Shown here: positions 12,511 to 12,538 of the stretch, in pieces
Numbering within the stretch: position 1 is the stretch's first letter
Layout of the letters: each line of letters starts with the position of its first letter
DNA from: an uncultured Clostridia bacterium
GTDB lineage: Bacteria > Bacillota > Clostridia > Oscillospirales > Butyricicoccaceae
Direction: 5' to 3'
Length of the DNA stretch: 12,538 nucleotides
NCBI GenBank assembly: GCA_910589115.1
Contig: CAJUSB010000010.1
Span: 35,075 to 47,612 of the forward strand
Notes under the pieces: model-generated
What the model saw: only the letters and a program-made list of their open reading frames with translations
Told to the model about the DNA's origin: nothing
Databases searched by the model: none
Translations under genes and position numbers: made by a program

Positions 12511-12538
12511 CAGACAGCGCCAGAGGGACTCGTCCCTC
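12511..12538 (+). repeat. Dispersed palindromic repeat, copy 3 (cut by window end)
   Basis: ACAGCGCCAGAGGGACTCG is followed by TCCCTC. The left arm CCAGAGGGAC (12520-12529) equals the arm of copy 2, and the leading GACAGCGCCA equals copy 1. The right arm runs out of the window. A further GC-rich inverted segment, CCGCC...GGCGG, precedes it at 12485-12503. Confidence 0.6.

Noticed and set aside
1..12538. CRISPR array, tRNA, transposase, phage or toxin-antitoxin genes
   Set aside because: I looked for regularly spaced repeats, tRNA-like ends and the usual protein motifs and saw none. The three palindromes are too far apart to be an array.

Overview
The window looks like chromosomal DNA of an endospore-forming Bacillota, most likely a gut-type member of class Clostridia. 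Four things support this: an uninterrupted sporulation sigma factor K, a SpoIIQ-like M23 protein behind a sigma-F-type promoter, a C_GCAxxG_C_C protein, and an amidase with a copper-amine-oxidase-like stalk domain. GC-rich intergenic palindromes of the kind common in Oscillospirales fit as well, but a genus cannot be named from this sequence.

Layout. At 1-150 there is a palindromic repeat and a hairpin terminator. At 150-2490, on the + strand, lie sigK, the RNase P RNA gene rnpB with its promoter and terminator, and the SpoIIQ-like M23 gene, ending in a bidirectional terminator. At 2518-3951, on the - strand, are an XRE-type regulator and an AraC-type regulator. At 3952-4541 is a non-coding stretch holding three GC-rich palindromes. 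At 4542-8279, all on the - strand, are a small DUF6514-like protein, a C_GCAxxG_C_C protein, a secreted N-acetylmuramoyl-L-alanine amidase and a LacI-type regulator. At 8280-8761 is a long divergent control region. At 8762-12439, on the + strand, is a complete monosaccharide ABC transporter of Mgl/Rbs type in the order lipoprotein, double ATPase, permease. The right end runs into another copy of the palindromic repeat.

How the genes fit together. sigK and the M23 gene are both sporulation genes (mother-cell transcription; forespore side of the engulfment channel), and their promoter-like boxes agree with the expected sporulation sigma factors. The LacI regulator is divergent from the sugar transporter and probably controls it. 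The transporter leader is about 290 nt long and contains a terminator-like hairpin, which suggests attenuation in addition to operator control. The amidase and the AraC regulator have nearly identical extended -10 promoters.

I found no phage, CRISPR, transposase, toxin-antitoxin or defence genes and no convincing new multi-gene system. The observations most worth a second look are the transporter leader, the sigma-F box before the M23 gene, the altered sugar pocket of the binding protein and the dispersed palindrome family.
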